Shown: one piece after another, positions 26,506 through 35,643 of the stretch | How the letters are laid out: the number at the start of each line of letters is the position of its first letter | Numbering within the stretch: position 1 is the stretch's first letter | DNA from: CAYVGO01 sp964450725 | Lineage (GTDB): Bacteria; Bacteroidota; Bacteroidia; Bacteroidales; UBA932 | Assembly: GCA_964450725.1 (NCBI GenBank) | Contig: CAYVGO010000009.1 | Location: 1 to 54,857, forward strand | DNA length: 54,857 bases | Reading direction: 5' to 3' | Made by a program: the position numbers and the translations under genes | Notes under the pieces: generated by a model | What the model saw: the letters and a program-made list of their open reading frames with translations, nothing else | Database searches by the model: none | What the model was told of the DNA's origin: nothing

Positions 26506-29500
26506 ATGAGTTTCAAAGAAATAAAAAACATTGATTTTTCGGCAATCAACAAAATCTTTGCTGAAAAATGGAAGAAAGAAAATACATTTCAACAGTCATT
26601 AATAGCACGTAAAGGAAAGCAACCTTTCGTATTTTTCGAAGGACCTCCTTCTGCCAATGGTCAGCCCGGTATTCACCATGTGATGGCAAGGGCTTTGAAA
26701 GATGTTTTTTGTCGCTATAAAACCCAAAAAGGATTTTTTGTAAATCGCAGAGCCGGGTGGGATACCCACGGATTACCCGTAGAACTTGCCGTAGAGAAAT
26801 CTTTGAACATCAAGAAAGAAGACATTGGTGTAAAAATTTCGATTGAAGAGTATAATGCTGCTTGTAAAAAAGAGGTGATGAAATATACTCAAGAGTGGGA
26901 AAGATTGACCGAAGTCATGGGGTATTGGGTAGATATGAGTGACCCTTACATTACTTATGACAACCGATACATTGAAACATTATGGTTCTTGCTTCAAAAG
27001 TTATATGACAAAGGATTACTTTATAAAGGTTACACCATTCAACCTTATTCTCCGGGTGCGGGCACAGGTCTCAGTTCTCATGAATTAAATCAGCCGGGCT
27101 GTTATCGTGATGTTAAAGATACAACTTGTATTGCCATGTTTCCTGTCCTTAAATCCTCACATTCTGAATTAACAGGAAGTTATATTTTGGCATGGACGAC
27201 TACACCCTGGACATTACCTTCTAACACGGCACTTTGCGTTGGAAGTGCAATCGATTATGTTTTAGTGGAAACAGTAAATAGTTACAGTAAGGAAAAAATC
27301 AAGGTTGTATTGGCAAAAGCACTGCTAAGCAAGTATTTCAAAAATATATATTCAACTGAAAATACTGAAGAACTGACAGACAAAGATTGTCTGATTTTGT
27401 CGGAATATAAAGGTAAAGAGTTGATGGAAACAACCTACCGTCAGTTGATTGACTGGGTACGTCCGGAAGGTGATGCTTTCAGAGTAATCACCGGCGATTT
27501 TGTGAGCACGGAAGATGGTACTGGAATTGTACACATTGCCCCTACTTTTGGAGCAGACGATGCTTTTGTCGCCAAAAAAGAGGGAATTGTACCTTTAACC
27601 TTGCGTAATAAACATGGAGAATTGCGGCCAATGGTTGATTTGACCGGAAAGTTTTATGCTATAGATGAATTAGATGAAACTTTTGTAAAACAACAAGTCA
27701 ATACGTCGTTATATCAAGAGTTTGCAGGAAAATTCGTAAAAAATGCGTATGACCCAAACCTGACGGAAAATGATGAAACGTTAGATGTAATGATTTGTAT
27801 GATGCTCAAAAAACAGGGATTGGTATTCAGAATAGAAAAGCACACACACAACTACCCTCACTGCTGGAGAACTGATAAGCCTGTACTCTACTATCCTTTA
27901 GATTCGTGGTTTATTAAAACTACGGCAGTCAAAGAGCAGTTAATTGCTCTTAACCGTACCATTACATGGAAACCCGAAAGTACAGGTACCGGGCGTTTTG
28001 GCAAGTGGTTAGAAAATCTGCAAGACTGGAATTTATCTCGCAGTCGCTATTGGGGAACCCCTCTACCGATTTGGCGCACGGAAGACAAGCAGGAAGAGTG
28101 CTGTATAGGCTCTGTAGAAGAACTTTATCAAGCCGTTGAAAATTCTGTAAAAGCGGGATTGATGAAAAGTAATCCTTTAAAAGAAAAAGGCTTTGCGGTC
28201 AATGATTATACGGTCAATAATTATAATAAAATTGATTTGCACCGACCCTATGTTGATGATATTATTTTAGTGTCACCAAAAGGAAAACCGATGTACCGCG
28301 AAAGTGATTTGATTGATGTTTGGTTTGATTCCGGTGCTATGCCATTTGCACAAGAAACTTTAGCGAAAAAAGAGAGCGGAGAGTTCGGACAAACTGCTGA
28401 TTTTATTGCCGAAGGAGTAGATCAAACACGCGGATGGTTTTTTACGTTGCATGCCATTGCTACGATGATTAAGGAAGATATTGTTTTTAAAACAGTCATT
28501 TCTAACGGACTTGTTTTGGATAAAAACGGTAACAAAATGAGTAAGCGGCTCAATAATGCCGTCAATCCTTTTGAGGTGATGGAACAATACGGCGCAGACG
28601 CTTTACGGTGGTATATGCTCACCAATGCTCAACCTTGGGATAATATTAAATTTGATATTGAAGGCGTTGAAGAAGTAAGACGTAAGTTTTTCGGTACGTT
28701 ACACAATACCTACTCATTTTTTGCCTTGTACGCTAATTTGTCTGACTTTACGGGTAAAGAAAAATTCAGTAAAATTACCGATAGACCGGTAATAGACCGA
28801 TGGATATTGTCTCTACTCAACAGTCTGATAAAAAATGTTGACGCTGCCTATAATAATTATGATGTAACCCTTGCCGGACGGTTGATACAGGATTTTGTGA
28901 ATGATAATTTGAGCAACTGGTATGTAAGATTAAACAGAAAACGTTTCTGGGGAGATAAAAATGAAGATTCGCAATATGCCTTTGAAACGCTCTATACATG
29001 CCTTAAAACTGTATCGGTCTTAATGTCTCCGATAGCCCCTTTTTATGCTGACCAATTATTTTTGTTACTGACAGACGAACAAGCATCAGTACATTTAACC
29101 GACTTTCCACAATATGACGAGTCTGAAATAAATCCAGCTTTGGAACGACAAATGGATATAGCACAGCGGCTGTCATCTATGATTTTAGCCTTACGACGAA
29201 AAGTAAACATTAAAGTAAGACAGCCTTTGGCTAAGATTATTGTGCCGATTTTAAATGAAGAGGTAGAAAAAGCGGTAATGGAGATTAAGACATTACTGTT
29301 GAATGAAGTGAATGTCAAAGAACTCGAAATGATTAAGGATACCACAGGTATTCTGATTAAAAAAATAAAACCTGACTTTAAGATTTTAGGAAAAAAATAC
29401 GGCAAATCAATGAAAGATATTGCCAATTATATCTCCGGACTCTCTCAGGAAAATATCAATACTTTTGAACAAACCAAACTGCTGACGGCCGAAATAGGCG

Positions 29501-29889
29501 GACAACAATATGAATTTACGATTGAAGATGTAGAAATTACAACAGAAGATATGCCCGGTTGGTTAGTGAGTACGGAAGGTACTTTGACTGTGGCTTTGGA
29601 CATCCATATCTCTGAAGCCTTGAAATTGGAGGGTATTGCACGGGAGTTGATTAACAGAGTACAAAATATCCGTAAAGAAAGTGATTTTCAGGTCAGCGAC
29701 CGGATTGACATTACCATCGAAAAACTGCCGATACTGGAACAAACTTTACAACAACACCAAGAATACATTGCCTCACAAGTTTTAGCCAATAGTATTACAT
29801 TGACCGATAAAATCAAAGAGCATGCTACTTTGTTAGACTTTGAGGACTTTACATTTCGAATAGAGGTAACAAGAGTTACAATTTCATAA
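26506..29889 (+). CDS. ileS: Isoleucine--tRNA ligase
   Basis: Charges tRNA-Ile with isoleucine; cytoplasmic, 1127 aa. The class I HIGH motif appears as GIHH in EGPPSANGQPGIHHVM (residues 55-58), and KMSKR lies near residue 677 in KNGNKMSKRLNN. The CP1 editing domain is present between them (TTTPWTLPSNTALCVG). The anticodon-binding domain occupies the last third. The longer form with a C-terminal extension is as usual in Bacteroidota. It has its own promoter; a 41-bp tandem array begins about 20 bp past the stop. Confidence 0.97.
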   Translation: MSFKEIKNIDFSAINKIFAEKWKKENTFQQSLIARKGKQPFVFFEGPPSANGQPGIHHVMARALKDVFCRYKTQKGFFVNRRAGWDTHGLPVELAVEKSLNIKKEDIGVKISIEEYNAACKKEVMKYTQEWERLTEVMGYWVDMSDPYITYDNRYIETLWFLLQKLYDKGLLYKGYTIQPYSPGAGTGLSSHELNQPGCYRDVKDTTCIAMFPVLKSSHSELTGSYILAWTTTPWTLPSNTALCVGSAIDYVLVETVNSYSKEKIKVVLAKALLSKYFKNIYSTENTEELTDKDCLILSEYKGKELMETTYRQLIDWVRPEGDAFRVITGDFVSTEDGTGIVHIAPTFGADDAFVAKKEGIVPLTLRNKHGELRPMVDLTGKFYAIDELDETFVKQQVNTSLYQEFAGKFVKNAYDPNLTENDETLDVMICMMLKKQGLVFRIEKHTHNYPHCWRTDKPVLYYPLDSWFIKTTAVKEQLIALNRTITWKPESTGTGRFGKWLENLQDWNLSRSRYWGTPLPIWRTEDKQEECCIGSVEELYQAVENSVKAGLMKSNPLKEKGFAVNDYTVNNYNKIDLHRPYVDDIILVSPKGKPMYRESDLIDVWFDSGAMPFAQETLAKKESGEFGQTADFIAEGVDQTRGWFFTLHAIATMIKEDIVFKTVISNGLVLDKNGNKMSKRLNNAVNPFEVMEQYGADALRWYMLTNAQPWDNIKFDIEGVEEVRRKFFGTLHNTYSFFALYANLSDFTGKEKFSKITDRPVIDRWILSLLNSLIKNVDAAYNNYDVTLAGRLIQDFVNDNLSNWYVRLNRKRFWGDKNEDSQYAFETLYTCLKTVSVLMSPIAPFYADQLFLLLTDEQASVHLTDFPQYDESEINPALERQMDIAQRLSSMILALRRKVNIKVRQPLAKIIVPILNEEVEKAVMEIKTLLLNEVNVKELEMIKDTTGILIKKIKPDFKILGKKYGKSMKDIANYISGLSQENINTFEQTKLLTAEIGGQQYEFTIEDVEITTEDMPGWLVSTEGTLTVALDIHISEALKLEGIARELINRVQNIRKESDFQVSDRIDITIEKLPILEQTLQQHQEYIASQVLANSITLTDKIKEHATLLDFEDFTFRIEVTRVTIS

Positions 29890-29910
29890 TTGACAAACTA
29901 CATCATCCTT

Positions 29911-30167
29911 TCAGAACTCTCTGCTACCTTGCGGCAAGTTTGCGAGAGGGTTACAGAGAGTTCTGCTACCTTGCCGCAAGTTGGGAGAGGGTTGCAGAGA
30001 GTTCTGCTACCTTGCCGCAAGTTGGCGAGAGGNNNNNNNNNNNNNNNNNNNNNNNNNNNNNNNNNNNNNNNNNNNNNNNNNNNNNNNNNNNNNNNNNNNN
30101 NNNNNNNNNNNNNNNNNNNNNNNNNNNNNNNNGCAAGTTTGCGAGAGGATTGCGGAAAACTTCAGGG
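29911..30167. repeat. 41/42-bp tandem array interrupted by an assembly gap
   Basis: The phrase CTGCTACCTTGCSGCAAGTT recurs at 29921, 29963 and 30004, spaced 42 and 41 bp. After the gap, GCAAGTTTGCGAGAGG resumes at 30133. One unit is bounded by AACTCTCTG/CAGAGAGTT (29915-29923 / 29954-29962) and centred on the near-palindrome CTTGCSGCAAG, so it can fold. It lies between ileS and mutY. Several frames stay open through it, as expected for a repeat, and no gene is called. Confidence 0.85.
30033..30132. other. Assembly gap (100 N)
   Basis: A placeholder 100-N run inside the second 41-bp array. True copy number unknown. Confidence 0.98.
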
Positions 30168-30241
30168 TGGTGCACCTAACCTTATATACTCAAATCGAAT
30201 AACCAAACTGCGTTGAACTGTAAATCGCAAATTATTTCCCT

Positions 30242-31276
30242 ATGATTACTGCTTTTGCTCAAACTTTGTTGAATTGGTATGAAGCCAATAAACGTAACCT
30301 GCCTTGGCGAGACTGTAATAATGCTTATTTCATCTGGGTATCTGAAATTATTTTGCAACAAACAAGAGTACAGCAGGGATTAAATTACTACTTGCGATTT
30401 ATTGAAAAGTTTCCAGATATTTATACTTTAGCCCAAAGTTCTATTGATGAAGTTTTACGGCAGTGGCAAGGCTTGGGTTATTACAGCAGGGCACGAAATA
30501 TGCACAAAGCTGCACAGCAAATCGTAAATCAACATAACGGTCAATTTCCTGTAACACTTCAAGAAATGTTACAAATCAAAGGAATTGGGGAATATACAGC
30601 CGCCGCAGTACTTTCTTTTGCTTACAACCTTCCATACCCAGTGATTGACGGCAATGTTTTTAGGGTTGCATGTCGATATTTCGGTATTGAAGAACCGATA
30701 GAGAGTGCCGGCTGTAAAAAGCAAATCAAAACACTGTTAGAACATCACATTCCTCAACAGTATGCCGCCTCTTTCAATCAGGCAACAATGGAGTTTGGAG
30801 CATTACAGTGCGTTCCCCGCAACCCTGAGTGCAGTCAATGTCCGTTATCTCAAGATTGTTTTGCCTTACAACAGGAAAAAGTATCTCTTCTACCCTTGAA
30901 GAAAAAGCAAATTACGATCAAAACACGTTATTTTCATTATCTGCTTATCGAACATCAAAATCAAACTTATATCAGACAAAGAATACATAAAGATATTTGG
31001 CATTTACTTTTTGAATACCCGATGATTGAAGCAGAACAACAGTTAAGTCTTGATGAGTTGCAACAGCATACATTCTGGAAAGAGTGGTTAAGAGAAAGTG
31101 TCGTTCGCGTTGAAGTTATCAAGCGAGCCAAGCATCAATTAACCCACCAGACATTACATGCTTTGTTTATCAAAGTAACTTTGAGAGATGACTACGTACC
31201 TCCGGAACACTGTTGTTGGATTAAGGTAGATACAATGACTATTAATCATTATGCCATGCCCAGACTGTTGTTGTAA
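30242..31276 (+). CDS. mutY: A/G-specific adenine glycosylase
   Basis: Removes adenine mispaired with 8-oxoguanine or G, 344 aa. Catalytic Glu35 is in SEIILQQTRV. The helix-hairpin-helix reads LQIKGIGEYTAAAV, and catalytic Asp136 is in PVIDGNVFRV. The [4Fe-4S] cluster ligands are C190, C197, C200 and C206 with the C-x6-C-x2-C-x5-C spacing. The C-terminal part (about residue 225 on) is the NUDIX-like 8-oxoG recognition domain. The start follows the tandem array by about 75 bp. A terminator shared with rpsA follows. Confidence 0.96.
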   Translation: MITAFAQTLLNWYEANKRNLPWRDCNNAYFIWVSEIILQQTRVQQGLNYYLRFIEKFPDIYTLAQSSIDEVLRQWQGLGYYSRARNMHKAAQQIVNQHNGQFPVTLQEMLQIKGIGEYTAAAVLSFAYNLPYPVIDGNVFRVACRYFGIEEPIESAGCKKQIKTLLEHHIPQQYAASFNQATMEFGALQCVPRNPECSQCPLSQDCFALQQEKVSLLPLKKKQITIKTRYFHYLLIEHQNQTYIRQRIHKDIWHLLFEYPMIEAEQQLSLDELQQHTFWKEWLRESVVRVEVIKRAKHQLTHQTLHALFIKVTLRDDYVPPEHCCWIKVDTMTINHYAMPRLLL

Positions 31277-31398
31277 AAAGTAGTGGTTTACTATACCTAA
31301 AAAGGATTGACTAAAACTTTCGCGTAGCCATGTAAAGACCGTAGGTTATTACCAATTAATTTTTCTATCAAAAGTTTCTCTGAATGTTTTGTCAAAAA

Positions 31399-31430
31399 AA
31401 AGTGTCGCTCGCAACTGCGAACGACACTTT
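31399..31430. terminator. Rho-independent terminator between mutY and rpsA
   Basis: AAAGTGTCG (31399-31407) pairs with CGACACTTT (31422-31430), with an inner TCGCA/TGCGA stem. It is preceded by A8 on the plus strand, so the minus strand (rpsA) gets the long U-tract. Confidence 0.8.
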
Positions 31431-31456
31431 CTAACGAAAATCAAAAAGTATTTTTA

Positions 31457-33349
31457 TTAATTGTTATCCTTTTGTTCCAAGTCATTTTTCAGATTGGCTA
31501 ATTCTGAAATATCTCCCAACGTTGTTTTTTCTACATTTGCATTAATTTTCTTCATTTGTGCTGCTGTAGAATTGTCATTTTTACGTTGTTCTTGTTCTGA
31601 TTGTTCTTTTTTAGTATCTTCAAAAACTCGAGAATGAGAAACAGTAATACGTTTTGTATTCTTATTAAACTCAAGAATTTTGAAAGGCAATCGCTCTTCT
31701 ATTTTTGCTAAAGTACCGTCTTCCTTCACCAAGTGTTTTTTAGTAGCAAATCCTTCAATACCATATTCTAAAATTACGGTTGCTCCTTTGTCTGTAATGT
31801 CAACAATTGTACCTTCATGAACACTGTCAATAGTAAATATTGTTTCAAAAACCTCCCAAGGATTTTCGGCAATTTGCTTATGTCCTAAACTTAATCGACG
31901 ATTTTCTTTGTCAACATCTAATACAATCACTTCAATTTCTGCTCCTACGCTTGTAAATTCGCTAGGATGAGCAATTTTTTTCGTCCACGATAAATCGCTG
32001 ATATGTATTAATCCATCAATACCTTCCTGTAATTCCGCAAAAATTCCGAATGATGTAAAGTTACGGACTTTAGCTGTGTGCTTAGAACCGATAGAGAAAG
32101 TATTTTCAATATCCACCCATGGATCCGGAACTAATTGTTTAATACCTAAAGACATTCTATGTTCTTCTCTATCTAAAGTCAAAATAACCGCTTCTACAGT
32201 ATCACCTACTTTTAAAAACTCTTGTGCACTTCTCAAATGCTGCGACCAAGACATTTCTGATACGTGGATTAACCCTTCTACACCCGGTTTAATTTCAATA
32301 AATGCACCGTAATCTGCCAACATCATCACTTTTCCACTTACTTTTGTTCCAACTTGAATACTTTCATCTAATGAATCCCATGGATGCGATGTAAGTTGTT
32401 TTAACCCTAAAGCAATACGTTTTTTAGTTTCATCAAAGTCTAAAATAACAACATTAAGTTTCTGATCAAGTTGTACAATTTCTTCAGGATGAGTTACTCT
32501 ACCCCATGAAAGGTCTGTAATATGAATAAGTCCGTCAACACCACCCAAATCAATAAATACACCATAAGAAGTAATATTCTTAACGGTACCTTCCAATACT
32601 TGTCCTTTTTCAAGTTTAGCAATAATTTCGGCCTTTTGTGCCTCCAATTCTGCTTCAATCAAGGCTTTGTGAGATACTACAATATTTTTAAACTCGTGAT
32701 TAATTTTCACGACTTTAAATTCCATATTTTTACCAACATACACATCATAATCTCTAATAGCTTTTACATCTATCTGAGAACCGGGTAAAAATGCTTCAAT
32801 ACCGAATACATCAACAATCATACCACCTTTTGTACGACATTTTACATATCCTACAATGACTTCGTCGTTTTCTAAGGCTTGATTTACTCTATTCCAAGAT
32901 TTTAAAGAACGTGCTTGTTTATGTGATAACAAGAGTTGTCCTTTTTTATCTTCCGTACTTTCAACATAAACTTCAACTTTATCTCCAACTTTAAGTTCTG
33001 GATTATATCGAAATTCACTCAATGGAATTACACCTTCACTTTTATATCCGATGTTTACAACAACTTCTCTTTTATTCATTGAGACTACCGTACCATCAAC
33101 AACTTCATTTTCGGCAACTTTTTGAAGGGTTTCTCCATATTGTTGTCTAATAATATTTTTGTCAATACCATAATCTATTCCGCTTTCATCATCCCAGTTA
33201 AATTCTTCAGAACTTATAGAGACATTTTTTTGTATGGCTTTAGGTAAAATATCATGGGTATCTTCAGCCAAAACTTCTTCTTTAGGTTCAACGATAGGGG
33301 CATCTAATTGCTCTTCATTGCTATCTTCAAATTGGGTCAAATCTTTCAT
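31457..33349 (-). CDS. rpsA: 30S ribosomal protein S1
   Basis: RNA-binding ribosomal protein, 630 aa, that helps load mRNA on the 30S subunit. Six S1 domains can be counted, starting at about residues 78, 160, 245, 330, 415 and 505, each with the G-x-V...G-hydrophobic pattern (for example EGTVKNITSYGVFIDLGGVD and SGKVMMLADYGAFIEI). An acidic N-terminal extension of about 70 residues precedes domain 1, and a charged C-terminal tail of about 50 residues follows domain 6. In Bacteroidota S1 is thought to matter more than Shine-Dalgarno pairing, in line with the weak RBSs seen here. Promoter at 33425. Confidence 0.96.
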   Translation of the reverse strand: MKDLTQFEDSNEEQLDAPIVEPKEEVLAEDTHDILPKAIQKNVSISSEEFNWDDESGIDYGIDKNIIRQQYGETLQKVAENEVVDGTVVSMNKREVVVNIGYKSEGVIPLSEFRYNPELKVGDKVEVYVESTEDKKGQLLLSHKQARSLKSWNRVNQALENDEVIVGYVKCRTKGGMIVDVFGIEAFLPGSQIDVKAIRDYDVYVGKNMEFKVVKINHEFKNIVVSHKALIEAELEAQKAEIIAKLEKGQVLEGTVKNITSYGVFIDLGGVDGLIHITDLSWGRVTHPEEIVQLDQKLNVVILDFDETKKRIALGLKQLTSHPWDSLDESIQVGTKVSGKVMMLADYGAFIEIKPGVEGLIHVSEMSWSQHLRSAQEFLKVGDTVEAVILTLDREEHRMSLGIKQLVPDPWVDIENTFSIGSKHTAKVRNFTSFGIFAELQEGIDGLIHISDLSWTKKIAHPSEFTSVGAEIEVIVLDVDKENRRLSLGHKQIAENPWEVFETIFTIDSVHEGTIVDITDKGATVILEYGIEGFATKKHLVKEDGTLAKIEERLPFKILEFNKNTKRITVSHSRVFEDTKKEQSEQEQRKNDNSTAAQMKKINANVEKTTLGDISELANLKNDLEQKDNN

Positions 33350-33424
33350 TTTCTTTTTTTTAAGGGTTAGACATTATACTTTAAATTAATGTTTGTTCTT
33401 TAGATGAGAACAATACATTGGGGA

Positions 33425-33432
33425 CAAAGGTA
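33425..33432 (-). promoter_or_regulatory. -7 promoter element for rpsA
   Basis: CAAAGGTA reads TACCTTTG on the minus strand, 76 bp upstream of the rpsA ATG, leaving a leader of about 70 nt. Confidence 0.6.
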
Positions 33433-33487
33433 GAGGTTTTTATTTTTTTCTACAAATTTACAATGTAATTTTATATTTTTTAGGTAT

Positions 33488-34555
33488 TTACTCAACCATT
33501 ACAGCGATTCCGAATTGCTGAAATATTGGCATAGATCGAAACTGTCCGTAAGGATTTATTCCAGAATATCCTCGTAGTCCAACGCCAATAGTTCTGTATT
33601 TCATCACCTTAACATTATTATAACGCACCCCTATAAAAACATTGAAGTTAGGTAGCCTAAATTCATCTTTTACCTTGTTGGCAAACTCCACGGCATTCTC
33701 CGAACTGTCGTAATAAAAAGGATAACCATATTTTGATCGCATACGTATTTCTATGGAGGTGATAATTTGCAAACGGCTACGAAATGTTTTTGACTGATAT
33801 TGATATTGTAAATATGTTTCCCAAGGGTACTTTGAAGGAATTACTAAAGTTACATCACCTTCATTCGGTTGAATACTATAGAATCCGGCTTTGGGATTAA
33901 GTAAAATGAGTACTCCATATCGAAAAGAGTGTCGTTGGTGCTCGCTACCATCCGGATCATTAAGCGTAAATACTACTTCGGAAAAATTATAGGATACATT
34001 GACACGTGTTATTGGAAAACCTTTACTGATTCTGGAGATGGTCAATTCATCTCCGATATGCGTACATTCATGTTTAAAAAGACTGAACTTGAAAGCATAA
34101 TTACGTATTCCCCAACGTGGACGTTCAAAGCGGTGAATAAAATTAATGTCGGGAATACCAAAGCGGTAGTCAACATTAATAACCGGCGCTGTTACACGTT
34201 CAAACATGTCTAACCAAACATCAATAGCAAAAGGAAGAGATAAACTTAATCCGAATTTTTTATTTTGAAAGTCTCCTGCCCAAAAAGGAATATCAATTCC
34301 TAAATTGGTAAAAACATACGGTCTATATACTCCTTTTTTCTTACCATAATTATATTCAGCCGAATTCAGTGCATAGGCTACTTCTCCGCGTGTAATAGTA
34401 GAGTGCATGTCTGCCCAAAATGGCTTTGCCCAAGTACCAAAATCAAAAAGACCTTTGACAAAAGATGTATGATTTGGAATGGAGTCTTGTGCCAAAAGTG
34501 TTGTATGAAAGAAAATGGACAGTGTAAAGGAGAGCGTTACAAATACTCGTTTCAT
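33488..34555 (-). CDS. Outer-membrane protein, possibly DUF1207-like
   Basis: A 355-residue exported protein with a signal peptide (LSFTLSIFFHTTLLAQ). The mature part has amphipathic strands typical of a beta-barrel (for example YLQYQYQSKTFRSRLQIIT). It contains FKHECTHIGDEL, which resembles the conserved HxSxHLGDE segment of DUF1207-type barrels; that assignment is from memory and moderate. The HECTH stretch might suggest metal or hydrolase chemistry, but no full HExxH zinc motif is present. The gene starts 14 bp after mltG on the same strand and is likely in that operon. Function unknown. Confidence 0.65.
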   Translation of the reverse strand: MKRVFVTLSFTLSIFFHTTLLAQDSIPNHTSFVKGLFDFGTWAKPFWADMHSTITRGEVAYALNSAEYNYGKKKGVYRPYVFTNLGIDIPFWAGDFQNKKFGLSLSLPFAIDVWLDMFERVTAPVINVDYRFGIPDINFIHRFERPRWGIRNYAFKFSLFKHECTHIGDELTISRISKGFPITRVNVSYNFSEVVFTLNDPDGSEHQRHSFRYGVLILLNPKAGFYSIQPNEGDVTLVIPSKYPWETYLQYQYQSKTFRSRLQIITSIEIRMRSKYGYPFYYDSSENAVEFANKVKDEFRLPNFNVFIGVRYNNVKVMKYRTIGVGLRGYSGINPYGQFRSMPIFQQFGIAVMVE

Positions 34556-34568
34556 GCGTATTTTTTAA

Positions 34569-35612
34569 TTATTTATATTGCAAACTTTTTTTATACGCAG
34601 ACTGATTTTTGAGGTGTTGCGAGTAACTTGAAGTAAAGGAATGATAGCCGTCTAATTCTGGTCTTGCACAAAAATAGAGATAGTTATGTTTAGCGTAATT
34701 AAGTACGGATTTAATACTTACTAAAGACGGCAGGCAGATAGGTCCCGGCGGTAATCCGTGATACATATAGGTATTATAGGGTGATTTGTATTGTAAGTCG
34801 GATAGATATACTCTTTTTCGATAGTGAGTCTGTGTTGCAAAAAGTACGGTAGGGTCTGCTTGTAATTTTATTCCTTGCTGCAATCTGTTGATATAAACAC
34901 CGGCAACAATACCCATTTCATCAACTTTTGAGGTTTCTTCTGCTACAATGGAGGCCAAAGTAATAATCTGAAGACGGGTTAGATTTATTTTTTTTCTTTG
35001 TTCTTCTCTTGTTTCATTCCAAAATGATTTCCACTCTTTGTCAAAGCGTTCAAAAAGTTGAGGAATAGTTATTGTCCAATACACTTGATAGGTATTTTCC
35101 AAAAAAAGTGCCAGTATGTTTTGAGGTGTAAATCCGTATTGTTCCAAGAAATGTACATCTTGAAAAGTCTGGGAAAGTGTCGTAGAGTCAATAGAGGTTT
35201 GTTGGGCTATTAATCCGGCAAGCAGTGCAGGACTTCTTAATTGTCTGATTGTTAAGTTTACGGGAGTTTGCCGATTGGTAGCAATCATTCGTAGTATTTC
35301 CTTATTCCCCATTCCTGATTTTAGTAAATAATGTCCGGGATAAATTTTTGCTCCAAAATCAAGAATTTCTGCTGCATTATACAGTGTTGTATTACTTTTA
35401 AGAATACCGCTTTTTTCTATTTTCTCAAGTATGCTTCCTGCATTGTCATTGTAAAAAACATATAAACTCACCCCTTTCTCATTGTCAGTTTTAATATTTG
35501 AAGCATATAATACATAATAATAGTATCCTCCAAAGGCTGCTACAATGAGTAAAATCAATAAACTGAATATCAGTAAACCTTTATAGAGATATTTCTGAGG
35601 GAAAATAGTCAT
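34569..35612 (-). CDS. mltG: Endolytic murein transglycosylase MltG
   Basis: A 347-residue inner-membrane lytic transglycosylase (YceG family) that cleaves nascent glycan strands and limits their length. One N-terminal membrane helix (LLIFSLLILLIVAAFGGYYY) is followed by a LysM-like region, then the catalytic domain. The conserved Glu is in LASIVAEETSK, and the downstream signature reads GVYINRLQQGIKLQADPTV, then YNTYMYHGLPPGPICLPS and YLYFCARPELDGYHSF. It lies 31 bp after the LptF/G permease gene on the same strand, so both envelope genes are probably cotranscribed. Confidence 0.94.
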   Translation of the reverse strand: MTIFPQKYLYKGLLIFSLLILLIVAAFGGYYYYVLYASNIKTDNEKGVSLYVFYNDNAGSILEKIEKSGILKSNTTLYNAAEILDFGAKIYPGHYLLKSGMGNKEILRMIATNRQTPVNLTIRQLRSPALLAGLIAQQTSIDSTTLSQTFQDVHFLEQYGFTPQNILALFLENTYQVYWTITIPQLFERFDKEWKSFWNETREEQRKKINLTRLQIITLASIVAEETSKVDEMGIVAGVYINRLQQGIKLQADPTVLFATQTHYRKRVYLSDLQYKSPYNTYMYHGLPPGPICLPSLVSIKSVLNYAKHNYLYFCARPELDGYHSFTSSYSQHLKNQSAYKKSLQYK

Positions 35613-35643
35613 AGTTAGAATATTTTTTGAGTTTTAGCATGCG

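Noticed and set aside
29890..30216. Plus-strand reading frames across the second 41-bp array
   Set aside because: Several overlapping frames stay open at once through the repeat and the N run; no protein character.
33980..34090. Zinc protease motif in the DUF1207-like protein (FKHECTHIGDE)
   Set aside because: The spacing is HECTH, which has the HExxH outline, but no further zinc ligand or protease domain is visible. The strand pattern and signal fit an outer-membrane barrel better.
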